NCBI GenBank assembly: GCA_036924085.1
Contig: JAVGWX010000003.1
Coordinates: 122,260,764 to 122,324,763 of the forward strand
Direction: 5' to 3'
Source of the DNA: Ariolimax columbianus
Lineage: Eukaryota; Mollusca; Gastropoda; Stylommatophora; Arionidae
Length of the DNA: 64,000 nt
Position numbers and translations under genes: made by a program. This document shows, in pieces, positions 46,773-58,325 of this stretch; within the stretch, counting starts at the first letter, position 1, and every line of letters starts with the position of its first letter. Below the pieces are notes generated by a model, which worked only from the letters and a program-made list of their open reading frames with translations, was not told where the DNA came from and searched no databases.

Positions 46773-48145
46773 TTAAGTTAAAGTTAAGGTTAAAGTTGAG
46801 TTAATGTTAAAGTTAAGGTAAGTTATGTCGGATTAGATTATCTGACATGACTGAAGTGTCATTGTAGAAGATACTCGATTGATTGTGTGCATTTCCTGGA
46901 TGTTTACATTCAGGTAAACCACTGCCTGTCAATACATAGCATACAATCAATTTATCATTGATGGAAACAATTACACTAAACAAATGCAAACCTTACTAGA
47001 GGACAGAGATACATACACATATGCTTCCTTATATGTTTTAGTGAACTTTATTTATTTATTTTACGCAATCGTCCATGCCGAGAATATAACCTGAAGCCTG
47101 CTGTCCATGGTTGAACGCGGAATGCTAATATTAACTAAGGAAGACAACTTCTTGGAGAAAAACAAGTCAACCATCATTATTGATTACTACGTTATGACAG
47201 GCTCACAGAGAAGACTTCATTTCTATACATCTATCTCTTTCTGTCTCTCTCGCTATCTTTCTGTCCTTCTCGGTATCTTTCTATTTCAATCAGTACCCGA
47301 CTCGCTATCGCACCCATTCGCTCTCCCTCTATCACTCTCTCTCTCTCTATCGTTTCTCTTTCTCTCTCCCTATCTTTCTCTCTCTCCTACTACGACAAAT
47401 GACTACCAAATGCAACTAGTTCTATATTTAGACTAATAGACATACACAATACACACATATTCAAGGACATGTTCAAGGTTACAAGGTTTTGGATTAGGAT
47501 AACTCGTCTCAGCATTTGCTACCCTTAGCGAACGACGCCAAAGTGTAAAGTACGTAGACCGTTCTCTCACTCCCCTCTAAAGAAGCATAGGGGTCAAGCT
47601 ATTAGAGCGTAAATAAACAATCACGCCTTCAAGGCAATCTCTGGAGCACAATGCTGCACTGTCTACAATCAGTACTGGCACACACACGAGTACAACGAAG
47701 ACTTCTTCACTGGGCTGTAAACGATGCTAACTTTTCTGTCTGCAAGAAATGAACGCGTCTTTTGTCAGCACCGTTCTTATAATGTCATCTTGGGTCGCAC
47801 TGGTGCAGTGGGCTGGCGTTAGTGTTCCACTAACCCCTAGAGATTGCGAGGCTGCTGGTTGTACAAGCTGCTTGATAGTCTCACAGTAGGAGGGACGGGA
47901 GAAGCATGACAATCTTCTAGGAACACTTGTTCGTGTTCTGCTTTCATCGTAAGCTTTTAGACTAGAATATAACCACACAAAAAACTGGAGGTTTCTAGGA
48001 TTCCCATTCAGTTTGTCCAGGACAGGTCATGGCCATATGTGTTTTTCCGATCCCCATAGGCTGGGACACAGATGTTGAGCAGTCACTTTATCAGTGTGGC
48101 AGACACGTCCATTTAGTTGTGCTAGCTTTAGTTTGTTAGATAGAT
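46773..48145. other. Anonymous stretch with a CT-rich tract
   Basis: ctctctct/tatctttct sequence at 47225-47395 and tandem-like gttaaagttaagg at 46765-46820. The minus ORFs 46372-46692 and 47727-47978 are unrecognised. Confidence 0.45.
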
Positions 48146-48149
48146 GGTA

Positions 48150-48350
48150 GATATGGTGTGGTCTGTTCTAGATGGTATCTAGGTTGTGGTCTGTTCTAGA
48201 TGGTATCTATGTTGTGGTCTGTTCTAGATGGTATCTATGTTGTGGTCTGTTCTAGATGGTATCTATGTTGTGGTCTGTTCTAGATGGTATCTAGGTTGTG
48301 GTCTGTTCTAGATGGTATCTAGGTTGTGGTCTGTTCTAGATGGTATTTCA
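48150..48350. repeat. 28-bp minisatellite, about seven copies
   Basis: Unit ggtatctatgttgtggtctg plus ttctagat. Confidence 0.95.
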
Positions 48351-49285
48351 TCTGTTGTGGTCTGTGAGGAGTCTAAAGATTACCACCTGATTAGATCAGC
48401 TATGCTAATCTCACAATACATGTCATTTGGTCATTGGCCAGATATTCTGTTATCAATTTGTCCCTGAAGACAAGTAGTGATTAAGGCCAGTAAGGATACA
48501 TTAGATGTCCTATCTGGAATACAAGTAAACAATTAACTTTGAGAAAATACTTTCAGGAAAATCTTACACCAAAAATGGAAGTAAGCCTGTACTCCTGTAG
48601 GATCACTGACAAGAAGTGAAATGGAAAATGACAAGACAGACCAACACTTACGACATTTATCATATGGTACAGCCCGCCTGTTATTTGCTCTGCAAAAAGA
48701 TGCTCCAAACCCATATATAGAACTATTCTCCTTGGAAACCAATAATCGACCTGCTACGCCACTGCTTAAATAGGTTCTGTATGTGCACTATCAATGATCA
48801 CATCCCTAAATCATCTTCTGTCTGTGAACATTTCAGGTGCAACCGGTGATTCTCTACAACTGACGCAGTCATTACCACACTTAACTACTGCATTATAGCA
48901 CTAGTCTGGGGCTAGTACACGCAATCACATGCTGGGCTATAAATAATTTCATTACAATGTCCTTGTTCTCAAGTAATACCACTAGGAAGAAAAAAAGTAG
49001 CAACTACAAGCTTGAGGAAAATCTGTAAAATGCTACTACAGAGTTTGAGCATGTGATTAGCAACCTCATCGTGCAAAGTTGAGATTAGTTACCATCTTCC
49101 TTCCCATCGAAGGCCGACTTCTATGTTTCCAACGTCCTCTTGCAGTATTTTGAAGCCTTGTCATCATCCAACTTATAATGTTGTCTCTGTCCACTACTTT
49201 AACTTCTTAACTCTTTACAAACCATAAACAGGAACTTTCTCAAGTTAATTTGGGCATTGAAAATGAGCAGGGATATACAGGAACA
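48351..49285. other. Anonymous intronic or intergenic stretch
   Basis: Would be downstream of the NT5C2-like exon at 49860. I searched the minus strand for the next nucleotidase segment and did not find it. Confidence 0.4.
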
Positions 49286-49289
49286 TTGG

Positions 49290-49462
49290 CATAAAAAGTA
49301 AAGTGTTTGTCCCTCGCAGCAGTTTGATAATAACAGCTTTACCACTGACATTAAAAAATAAAGTGTTTGTCCCTCGCAGCAGTTTGATAATAACAGCTTT
49401 ACCACTGACATTAAAAAATTAAGTGTTTTTCCCTCGCAGCAGTTTGATAATAACAGCTCTAT
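49290..49462. repeat. 60-bp tandem repeat, three copies
   Basis: Unit containing aagtgtttgtccctcgcagc and agtttgataataacagcttt. Confidence 0.95.
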
Positions 49463-49859
49463 AGAGAAGACTTCAAACCCAGATTAGTCACTGCTATCTT
49501 TCTAGTTGAAGTATTTTTCTTTTTCTCTTAAAAAATTAAAATCAGAACATATATTTCTCTGAAATGCGTTGATGTCTCAGCCTTCTTTCCTCATTTTACA
49601 GTTGACTTCTTAATTAGGTTTAAGAGATAGCCATGCTGTTACTCTGTACCTCATGAGGAACCGACAGACTTGTATAATATACTCTTTGTCTGTTCCACCG
49701 ACAGAGAACATGTCCCGTGTATAAGATTATTAAACAGATGATACTTCAATCGGCAGTGAGCTTGTTATCTGTATATTATAACTTGATCTCATATTGTATT
49801 GTACGAAGACGAAAATGTGATGAAGAAGACAACATACACTAGAGTGATGGTTTACTTAC

Positions 49860-49955
49860 GCTCGCATGAAGTGGAAGCCTCGAACACAGACCATGATGTT
49901 ACCAAAGCCATCTACCTTCAACAAGGTGCCAAAATGGTTGTCGAACCACAAACCT
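49860..49955 (-). CDS. NT5C2: NT5C2-like cytosolic purine 5'-nucleotidase, internal exon
   Basis: Second recognised exon of a HAD-family 5'-nucleotidase, the enzyme that dephosphorylates IMP/GMP in the cytosol. The minus strand shows a strong acceptor (tgcttgtgtcttcag) and a consensus donor (gc|gtaagtaaa) around 96 bp. The exon reads [19 protein letters not shown] then [12 protein letters not shown]. This matches the vertebrate NT5C2 segment RGL.FD..YGNLLKVD.YGN..VC..GF.F.R, by my recall at more than half identity. It enters with one base, A, which completes the AG left by the exon at 58326 to give Arg, as the family requires. It leaves with GC, so the next residue is Ala. No stop or frameshift. 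The next downstream exon was not found. A related NT5DC-type paralogue is possible, but the wording fits NT5C2 best. Confidence 0.88.
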
Positions 49956-50210
49956 CTGAAGACACAAGCAATTCAACATAACAGTTAGTTCAAGATTCAG
50001 GTGGGTGTGGTAGTCAAGAGCTCCGTAACAATAATCACAAAGACTATACATGACGCACTCGAAAGACGAAACATAAAATAAAGCCAAGTAACAGGTACAC
50101 TCAAATAGATCACTGAATTTACAGAAGACGAATGCGTCTTGCTGCAAGAAAGTAATGAGTTAGCGAATTCAGTAAAACGTCTTTTTTTATGAAAAGTGCA
50201 TTTGAGCCAT

Positions 50211-50283
50211 GAACAATTTGCTTGAGCATAATAGCTCTTTATTCTTGAACAATTTGCTTGAGCATAATAGCTCTTTATTCATC
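50211..50283. repeat. 36-bp direct duplication
   Basis: gaacaatttgcttgagcata plus atagctctttattc occurs twice in tandem. Confidence 0.9.
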
Positions 50284-50544
50284 AGTCATTGTAAGGTCAT
50301 CATAGACTTGATTCCACGCTGACCAACTGTGATTGTTTCTATGATTCTCCTATTATATTACGTGTCGAAATATCTTCAAGATCTGGTTATATCTCAGCGG
50401 TTTTCTATACGTTTCCATAATTTTGGGACAACACCAAGACGTACATAAAGACTAAATCTTGTAGCATGTAACATCTTTGCGCATGGCAGCATTTGTAATA
50501 ATGGTCTTTTATGAAAAAATAGAAATGGAAAATGGTCCGTATCT

Positions 50545-51369
50545 TCTTCTTCTTCTTCTGCGTACGCAGTCAGACAGTAACCATTATTTTTTCGAAAAAA
50601 GCGGCGGTCATCCTGAGGCTGTCGCCACTGCCATAGAGCTTGTCTTGCAGTTCCACTGGTGATGGCCACATCTGCTCTCTCTGATCCTCGTATGTCGGGC
50701 AGTTCTGCAGCAGATGTTCAGCGGTCATTTTACCAGTACCGCACGGGCATTCGTCGGTACACCCTATCTTCAATTTGTTGAATAGGTGGTACCTCAGTCT
50801 GTTGTGGCCAGTGCGAAGTCTGAAGACAACGACCTGCTCTCTTCGGTTCAACTGGTAATAGGCATCGTGTTTGGTGTAACCAGTATGTTCGGTTTCCCAT
50901 TTGGTCATGTATCTGGCTTTGATAAGCCGTTTTGACTCTTCGTACGTCATACTGGTATCTGTTTGTGGTAGTCTTGCACCTTCTTTTGCCAGTCTGTCTG
51001 CCTCCTCGTTGCCTTGGATGTTGCAGTGTGACGGAACCCACTGTACCACTACCCTTTTTGGTGCGGACTGCTGGCACAGTTTGCAGAGTGCTGCTCTTAA
51101 GTCATTAAGCTCAGTGTTTTTCTGGCTTTTTAGCGCTGTGACTACGGCGAGAGCATCTGTCAGCAGGACTATATGGCTCTCATTTTCACTGTTTGTCACC
51201 ATTTCTTCCACTGCCGCCCTCAGTGCCTCTGCCTCCGCTCTGAAGTTGCTTGTGTACTTACCAGTAGCGAATGACAGTGTTATTTTTCTGCCATTTGGTA
51301 GGTTCAGGAATGCTCCTGCCCCTCCGTTATGTGTAGTGTTTGTTACAGAACCGTCGGTGTATGCATGGG
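50545..51369 (-). mobile_element. 5'-truncated RNase H LINE insertion with intact RNase H ORF
   Basis: 825-bp insertion flanked by an exact 11-bp duplication, ggtccgtatct (50534-50544 and 51370-51380). The minus ORF runs without a stop from the 5' breakpoint to 50570. It reads HAYTDGSVTN (first Asp), FRAEAEALRAAV (Glu), VLLTDALAVVTAL (Asp), QWVPSHCNIQGNEEADRLAK (last Asp), then a linker, REQVVVFRLRTGHNRLRYH, the TDECPCGTGKMTAEHLLQNC knuckle, and SLRMTAAFFEKIMVTV stop, then (AAG)n. All four RNase H acidic positions are present, but the RT and endonuclease are missing, so it cannot move itself. It sits in the intron of the NT5C2-like gene in the gene's orientation. Confidence 0.95.
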
Positions 51370-51389
51370 GGTCCGTATCTAAAAAATGA

Positions 51390-51665
51390 CTTCATTACAT
51401 CAGGGCTTCCCCATGTAAGCTCAGATCCTTCCATTGCTGAAAGTGACGAAAACAGAGCACCAACTCTGTCACGCAACGGCTATGTAATTTTGCTTTGATT
51501 TCGTCAGGTTCCTGTTTACAGCTGGGTAGGTGGAGACGAGGCCTTGACATGGAATACAAATTACGAAATGCCCGGCCTGTTGAAAGGAACACGACGTGAT
51601 TAGAACCTGGTACGTTGGTATTGTAAACCGAGCTCACAGCCCCTAGACCACCCGCTGCCTCTCGT
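51390..51665 (-). mobile_element. tRNA-headed SINE
   Basis: On minus: cgggtggtctaggggctg (box A, 51638-51655) and aggttctaatcac (box B, 51596-51608). The body carries acctacccagctgtaaacag, related to the caggtatccatttacagctg block at 38098 and the SINE at 33497. Confidence 0.7.
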
Positions 51666-51694
51666 TTATGTCAGTTTAATAGAGAGGTTAAGTG

Positions 51695-52620
51695 CTTGAC
51701 TGAACTGCCTCGTTACGTGAACACAATCGGCTCTACATGCCTACCTCCCAGGCTTGACTGAACTGCCTCGTTACGTGAACACAATTGGCTCTACATGCCT
51801 AACTCCCAGGCTTGACTGAACTGCCTCGTTACGTGAACACAATTGGCTCTACATGCCTAACTCCCAGGCTTGACTGAACTGCCTCGTTACGTGAACACAA
51901 TCGGCTCTACATGCCTAACTCCCAGGCTTGACTGAACTGCCTCGTTACGTGAACACAATCGGCTCTACATGCCTAACTCCCAGGCTTGACTGAACTGCCT
52001 CGTTACGTGAACACAATCGGCTCTACATGCCTAACTCCCAGGCTTGACTGAACTGCCTCGTTACGTGAACACAATCGGCTCTACATGCCTAACTCCCAGC
52101 CTTGACTGAACTGCCTCGTTACCTGAACACAATCGGCTCTACATGCCTAACTCCCAGGCTTGACTGAACTGCCTCGTTACGTGAACACAATTGGCTCTAC
52201 ATGCCTAACTCCCAGGCTTGACTGAACTGCTTCGTTACGTGAACACAATCGGCTCTACATGCCTAACTCCCAGGCTTGAATGAACTGCCTCGTTACGTGA
52301 ACACAATCGGCTCTACATGCCTAACTCCCAGGCTTGACTAAACTGCCTCGTTACGTGAACACAATCGGCTCTACATGCCTAACTCCCAGGCTTGACTGAA
52401 CTGCCTCGTTACGTGAACACAATCGGCTCTACATGCCTAACTCCCAGGCTTGACTGAACTGCCTCGTTACGTGAACACAATCGGCTCTACATGCCTAACT
52501 CCCAGGCTTGACTGAACTGCCTCGTTACGTGAACACAATTGGCTCTACATGCCTAACTCCCAGGCTTGACTGAACTGCCTCGTTACGTGAACACAATCGG
52601 CTCTACATGCCTAACTCCCA
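51695..52620. repeat. 58-bp minisatellite, 16 copies
   Basis: Unit starts cttgactgaactgcctcgtt and contains ggctctacatgcctaactcc. Very uniform; the only common variant is aatcgg/aattgg. No LINE relation found. Confidence 0.97.
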
Positions 52621-52739
52621 GTAATACAAGCGGCACAAAATATATACATATGTTTCTAGTTGCACTATCATCATATACTAATTTACGCTCGCCCCATTTC
52701 ACATTTTGAAAATTTACCAGTAAAGATGATAGGATGGAA

Positions 52740-52995
52740 TAGAAGCCGAGGTATCCCAGTGCTTAGTGCATTCCCAGCCGAGCAAACGGGGTTCCGTCCC
52801 CAGATGGTGAGGGATTTTTGTCGGATCGGAAAACAGATTTGGGGTCGACCCGGACTAACAAAATTGGGTACAAGAAACATCTGGGAAAGTAAAGGCGGAC
52901 GGCGTGATGTTGACCATATCACCCATTGTGTGCCATTGACCAAGACAAATAAGGGTCTAACACCATATCCCAATGAAACACTGGCGTGGTAATGG
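52740..52995 (+). mobile_element. tRNA-headed SINE
   Basis: gtatcccagtgcttagtgc (box A, 52751-52769) and ggttccgtccc (box B, 52790-52800). The body has ttgggtacaagaaacatctg and ggaaagtaaaggcggacggc, matching in order the body of the SINE at 33497 (gggtaccggttcagtccggg, agtaaaagcggcgagg) despite a different head. Confidence 0.7.
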
Positions 52996-53099
52996 GATCT
53001 TCACTTACTTTTTATATGATGAAACAGTTGTCATGGTTTCAACATATAGTTAAAACATGAGAGAGTGGAACAAATAAGTGCAGCCAGATCTGGAGAGAA

Positions 53100-54650
53100 C
53101 ACGCAACACAAAAGAGTACCTAGACGCTAATTTTCCAGATGGACTAATGGCCGTACAAATGGCTCAGCTGCAAATGTCACCATGGACGAAGAAGGAGCAG
53201 GCGGGGCGCGGGAGGGGGGGGGGGGAAATCAGACAGAAACGTTGTTAAAAGGTAACCCGGTCGATAGCCGCAGGGAAGTTCTCAAGCAACTTCAGAACTG
53301 AAATAGAAGACCATAAATGGTCATGCAACATTAAAACTATATACATGGGGAACAGTAAGTGAAGTACGATCAGCCATAACGGCACTAAAATCCCACAAAA
53401 ACACTGAACTGAATGAATTGAGAGCAGCCTTGGTGAAAATGTATCATGGGTTCCAGAAAGCCGTGATTCAGTGGAAACCACCGCACTGGAATGTCAAGTA
53501 ACACGATCAGGTTGACAGTCTAGTCAAAGAAGGATCGAAAGTGATACAAGAAGAATATCTGGTCAACTATGAAAGTGCAAAAGCCATAATAAACTGTCAA
53601 TACAATGTAAAGTGGAAGTAAGAAAACCCAAAATGCCACACAGATGACGGATACTATCCACTGTCCATAAAAGACCAAGTTAGCATACTACGTCCCCGAA
53701 CTGACCACAACAGTTAGCATTCTACGACTGCGAACTGACCACAATAGTGAGTATACTACGTCTGCGAACTGACCACAATAGTGAGTATACTACGTCTGCG
53801 AACTGACCACAATAGTGAGTATACTACGTCTGCGAACTGACCACAATAGTGAGTATACTACGTCTGCGAACTGACCACAATAGTGAGTATACTACGTCTG
53901 CGAACTGACCACAATAGTGAGTATACTACGTCTGCGAACTGACCACAATAGTGAGTATACTACGTCTGCGAACTGACCACAATAGTGAGTATACTACGTC
54001 TGCGAACTGACCACAATAGTGAGTATACTACGTCTGCGAACTGACCACAATAGTGAGTATACTACGTCTGCGAACTGACCACAATAGTGAGTATACTACG
54101 TCTGCGAACTGACCACATTAGTGAGTATACTACGTCTGCGAACTGACCACAATAGTGAGTATACTACGTCTGCGAACTGACCACAATAGTGAGTATACTA
54201 CGTCTGCAAACTGACCACAATAGCGAGTATACTACGTCTGCGAACTGACCACAATAGTGAGTATACTACGTCTGCGATCTGACCACAATAGTGAGTATAC
54301 TACGTCTGCGAACTGACCACAATAGTGAGTATACTACGTCTGTGAACTGACCACAATAGCGAGTATACTACGTCTGCGAACTGACCACAACAGAATGAGA
54401 CACAACCTGTACACCAATTTCAAGATAAGTAGCACCAGCCTATATTACTGTGGTCAGGCAGACCTGGCAGCAAGGCTTCAATTTAATCCCTGTCACCAAC
54501 ACATAGATCAAAGGAGAAGGGTGTGTCACACGCAATCATGTCCCCGAGAAACGGTACCCTAGAAAAGGCATCAGACCTTATTGGAGAATTCAGTTCAAGT
54601 CTAAATTAGCTACGATCGCAGAAGCAGAAGAAGAAGAAGAAGAAGAAGAA
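53100..54650 (+). pseudogene. RNase H LINE fossil expanded by a minisatellite
   Basis: Plus readings: a TNGSAANVTMDEEGAGG relic of the YTDGS box (about 53150), SIAAGKFSSNFRTEIE, ALKSHKNTELNELRAAL, VIQWKPPHWNVK (last acidic site region, with stop), LVNYESAKAIINCQYNVKWK, and DGYYPLSIKDQVSILR (53690). The 34-bp array follows, and the LINE resumes at NRMRHNLYTNFKIS with a degenerate CGQADL knuckle, ending in (GAA)n at 54625-54650. Stops and frameshifts throughout. A poly-G run lies at 53213-53224. Confidence 0.87.
53699..54390. repeat. 34-bp minisatellite inside the RNase H LINE
   Basis: About 20 copies of agtgagtatactacgtctgc plus gaactgaccacaat (34 bp exactly). Each unit is the VSILRLRTDHN codons. 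The first unit is the closest to normal LINE sequence (gttagcatactacgtccccg). Confidence 0.95.
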
Positions 54651-54779
54651 ACTAAACAAACACATGCTTCCTGTTCTATCTCCTTATTCCACCTGGTTGT
54701 CAGTTTTTATTGCTGCAGATTTTTGGCCAAAAAAAAATAAAAAAATATGTGGCGTTAACCCGCAATAATCGAAATATTT

Positions 54780-55725
54780 AGTGTGTTACACAACATCAAA
54801 ACACAAACAGAATACAACATGTTACACAACATCAAAACACAAACAGAATACAACATGTTACACAACATCAAAACACAAACATAACACAACATGTTACACA
54901 ACATCAAAACACAACATGTTACACAACATCAAAACACAAACAGAACACAACATGTTACACAACATCAAAACACAACATGTTATACAACATCAAAACACAA
55001 ACAGAACACAACATGTTACACAACATCAAAACACAACATGTTACACAACATCAAAACACAAACAGAACACAACATGTTACACAACATCAAAACACAAACA
55101 GAACACAACATGTTACACAACATCAAAACACAAACAGAACACAACATGTTACACAACATCAAAACACAAACAGAACACAACATGTTACACAACATCAAAA
55201 CACAAACAGAACACAACATGTTACACAACATCAAAACACAAACAGAATACAACATGTTACACAACATCAAAACACAAACATAACACAACATGTTACACAA
55301 CATCAAAACACAAATAGAACACAACATGTTACACATCAAAACACAAACAGAATACAACATGTTACACAAACAGAATACAACATGTTACACAACATCAAAA
55401 CACAAACAGAACACAACATGTTACACATCAAAACACAAACAGAATACACCCTGTTACACAACATCAAAACACAAACAGAACACAACATGTTACACATCAA
55501 AACACAAACAGAATACAACATGTTACACAACATCAAAACACAAACAGAACACAACATGTTACACATCAAAACACAAACAGAATACACCCTGTTACACAAC
55601 ATCAAAACACAAACAGAACACAACATGTTACACATCAAAACACAAACAGAATACAACATGTTACACAACATCAAAACACAAACAGAACACAACATGTCAT
55701 ACAAAATCAAAACACAAACAATCCT
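54780..55725. repeat. 36-bp minisatellite, about 27 copies
   Basis: Unit aacatgttacacaacatcaa plus aacacaaacagaatac, with frequent internal deletions. These make 33-bp copies (acacatcaaaac) and short 20-24-bp copies. Repetitive ORFs arise on both strands and are artefacts. Confidence 0.96.
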
Positions 55726-55729
55726 AATC

Positions 55730-56500
55730 ACTTGATGATGGAGGCTGAGAACGTAAGGACTTGTCCAGACTGCAGTGGCGTCCATTCTTCACAGCACTGA
55801 GCAGAAGAGAAACCGTACATTGGAACAATGTTCTAGCTACCTTGACTAAACGCGTGCAGCCCAAATCAACTACAAATAAATCACGCAGTCAAGGGCAAGA
55901 CATACAGAATGGCAGATAAACAGTATAGGAAGGAACACAATATTGACGTTAGGAAAGAAGCTAAGGAAATCCACTGTTGTTATTGTTCGTAGCTACTCAT
56001 ACGAATCTCCGACCAGAGGAGACACATGCAACAGCCGCTGACAGAGAGGGATGGCATGGGGTTGTATGAGTTTCTTCGTGTGTGCCCCAACAACATGATG
56101 ACTTGACATGCTGAGAGTTAAGTTAACTCTTGACGTTTCTCTAGTAGCAGTTTGCAGTGATTTTTTTAAAGACCGGAATTGTACTTGAAAAGGTGGGCCG
56201 TGGTCATCAGTAAGCTCAGAACTCTTAGAATAACAGTGTCAATCCCCACCTCGTTGGCCAGGCCATTGTGGCACAGCTGTTTCCAATAGCACAAATGAGA
56301 ACGTAGGGTGAAGTATTGACCAGTATGTATCTACAGACGCTGATTACTACCACGGTATTAACGTTAGGAAATGTAATAAAATATGCTTCTGAAAGCGATA
56401 AACACTGGATTACCGATTTCATGTGACATGTTGCCTAGCTGTCCACGTAAAATGCTAGGACTGAAATGGTATGACAAAGTTACTATAACATAGATCTTTT
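55730..56500. other. Intronic stretch with an S4-related segment
   Basis: 56140-56300 on minus carries ccacaatggcctggccaacg and aggtggggattgacac, related to the S4 element at 44030. The rest is unrecognised. Confidence 0.45.
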
Positions 56501-56514
56501 GCGTAAGTCTGGCA

Positions 56515-56605
56515 AAGGGATAATTGACAAAGGGATAATTGACAAAGGGATAATTGACAAAGGGATAATTGACAACGGGATAATTGACAAAGGGATAATA
56601 GGGAA
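56515..56605. repeat. 15-bp tandem repeat, about six copies
   Basis: Unit gggataattgacaaa. Confidence 0.95.
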
Positions 56606-56734
56606 AGATATAATGGGGAAGCGTTGGGGGCTGGATTGGTCATAATTTGAGGTAGGATATTGAGGTTAGCATTTCTTGACAATCGTTGTTCTGTAACACA
56701 GAGGGCGTAAGTGCAGACCAAGGCACGCCAGGAG

Positions 56735-57242
56735 ATGGAAAGTGGAGGCAAACAGCAAGGAGATGGGAAGTGGAGGCAAACAGCAAGGAGATGGGAAGTA
56801 GTGGCAAACATCAGGGAGATGGGAAGTGGAGGCAAACATCAGGGAGATGGGAAGTGGTAGCAAACATCAGGGAGATAGGAAGTGGAGACAACAGAAGGGA
56901 GATGGGAAGTGGAGGCAAACATCAGGGAGATGTGAAGTGGAGGCAAACATCAGGGAGATGGGAAGTGGAGGCAAACATCAGGGAGATGGGAAGTGGAGGC
57001 AAACATCAGGGAGATGGGAAGTGGAGGCAAACATCAGGGAGATGGTAAGTGGAGGCAAACATCAGGGAGATGGGAAGTGGAGGCAAACATCAGGGAGATG
57101 GGAAGTGGAGGCAAACATCAGGGAGATGGGAAGTGGAGGCAAACATCAAGGAGATGGGAAGTGGAGGCAAACATCAGAGAGATGGGAAGTGGAGGCAAAC
57201 AGCAGGGAGATGGGAAGTGGAGGCAAACAGCAGGGAGATAAG
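56735..57242. repeat. 28-bp minisatellite, about 18 copies
   Basis: Unit gatgggaagtggaggcaaac plus atcaggga, with the agcaggga variant at both ends. Gly/Lys/Trp-rich ORFs are artefacts. Confidence 0.96.
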
Positions 57243-58320
57243 AAGTCGTGGACAATGTTAGAACATACGGTATCTCATAGATGTACCTGGCGACTACATG
57301 TTGAAGAATTATGCTACACAAGGAGTTGAAGAGTTTTAACTGATGATGTTTACTATGATGATCTACTGATATAACTCACCCCACCGGATGCTCTACATCC
57401 GTTCTACAATTGACCGTCTTTACTCTTGACGAATGGTCCTGGTGGCAGGTTACAGTGGCTCTTTTTTATTCCAGGGCATATTGAAGAAAGTGATCCTGGG
57501 TCCTCCTGGCTGTGTACTGCTTTTCTAGACTTCTCAGCAAGCTCTCCACTAGGAAGACCACAGTGACGACGCCAACTTCATTGGCCAGGCTGCTATAACC
57601 TTCCGTTTCTATGTATACGATGCATAAGCGAGGTAGGGTCTAGCTCTGTGTTTTGCACCTGACTGCCACAGAAAACTTAGCACCCACTATGTTGTTCAAC
57701 AATCGTCCAGTATCTTCATTTTCTGTTGTTGACCTCTTTCATTTTCCCCATCAATTTTGGCCGTTGTCACTGTGTACTCTAGCCCTCTTCGTCTTATTGC
57801 ATGCTCACAATTACTTCATTTTGATGAGTATTACCAGCTATCTCTGCGCATAAATCTCTCACTAGAATCGCAATTACCTTCTTTGTCCCCCATGTGGCTT
57901 CTAATATTCACGCGAAGTACGCTGGAATCCTGGTATTCAATCAAGACAAATCAGTGTCTGATACCAGCTAACCAAAAGCTTTTTTTTTATACTGCAAAAT
58001 CCATCTGGTCGGCCTATCTGGTCGGTGCTGACCTGGTTTGTCTTAGGTACTGACATTTGACTGTTAGTAGCAAGTGTGTCGGTGGTTTCTTTCCTGTGGA
58101 TTAGTAGGTACAGTTCTCGGGTGCCCAGCCTTTAGGATTAACCTTTGACATGTATCCTACCCAGCAGTATAGGACATGGACTCTGCCTTTGATGGTGCTG
58201 GTAACCTCTAAGCTGTCGTCACGTGAAGTCTTGCTACAGAACGTTTACAACTATCACCTCTAGGAGGTATGTCAACATCGATTATGGCAGTGTATGTGTA
58301 GCGCACTAGTACAAACGTTA
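57243..58320. other. Intronic stretch with an S4-related segment
   Basis: 57440-57600 on minus resembles S4 (ggcagcctggccaatgaagt) in the same order as 56140-56300. The remainder is unrecognised. Confidence 0.45.
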
Positions 58321-58325
58321 CTTAC

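Larger units (their letters stand above)
49956..58325 (-). other. 8370-bp intron of the NT5C2-like gene
   Basis: Bounded by gtaagtaac on the exon at 58326 and by tgtgtcttcag on the exon at 49860. It contains an RNase H LINE with TSD, two tRNA-headed SINEs, a LINE fossil with a 34-bp array, and four further minisatellites, with little unique sequence (parts of 49960-50540, 55730-56140 and 57610-58325). Confidence 0.85.

Noticed and set aside
48640..48690. Tiny exon on minus between tttttgcag and gtaagtgtt
   Set aside because: 38 bp with a sequence not matching the next NT5C2 segment. Splice-like words alone are too weak.
54781..55785. Several 115-252-codon ORFs on both strands
   Set aside because: All are frames of the 36-bp tandem array.
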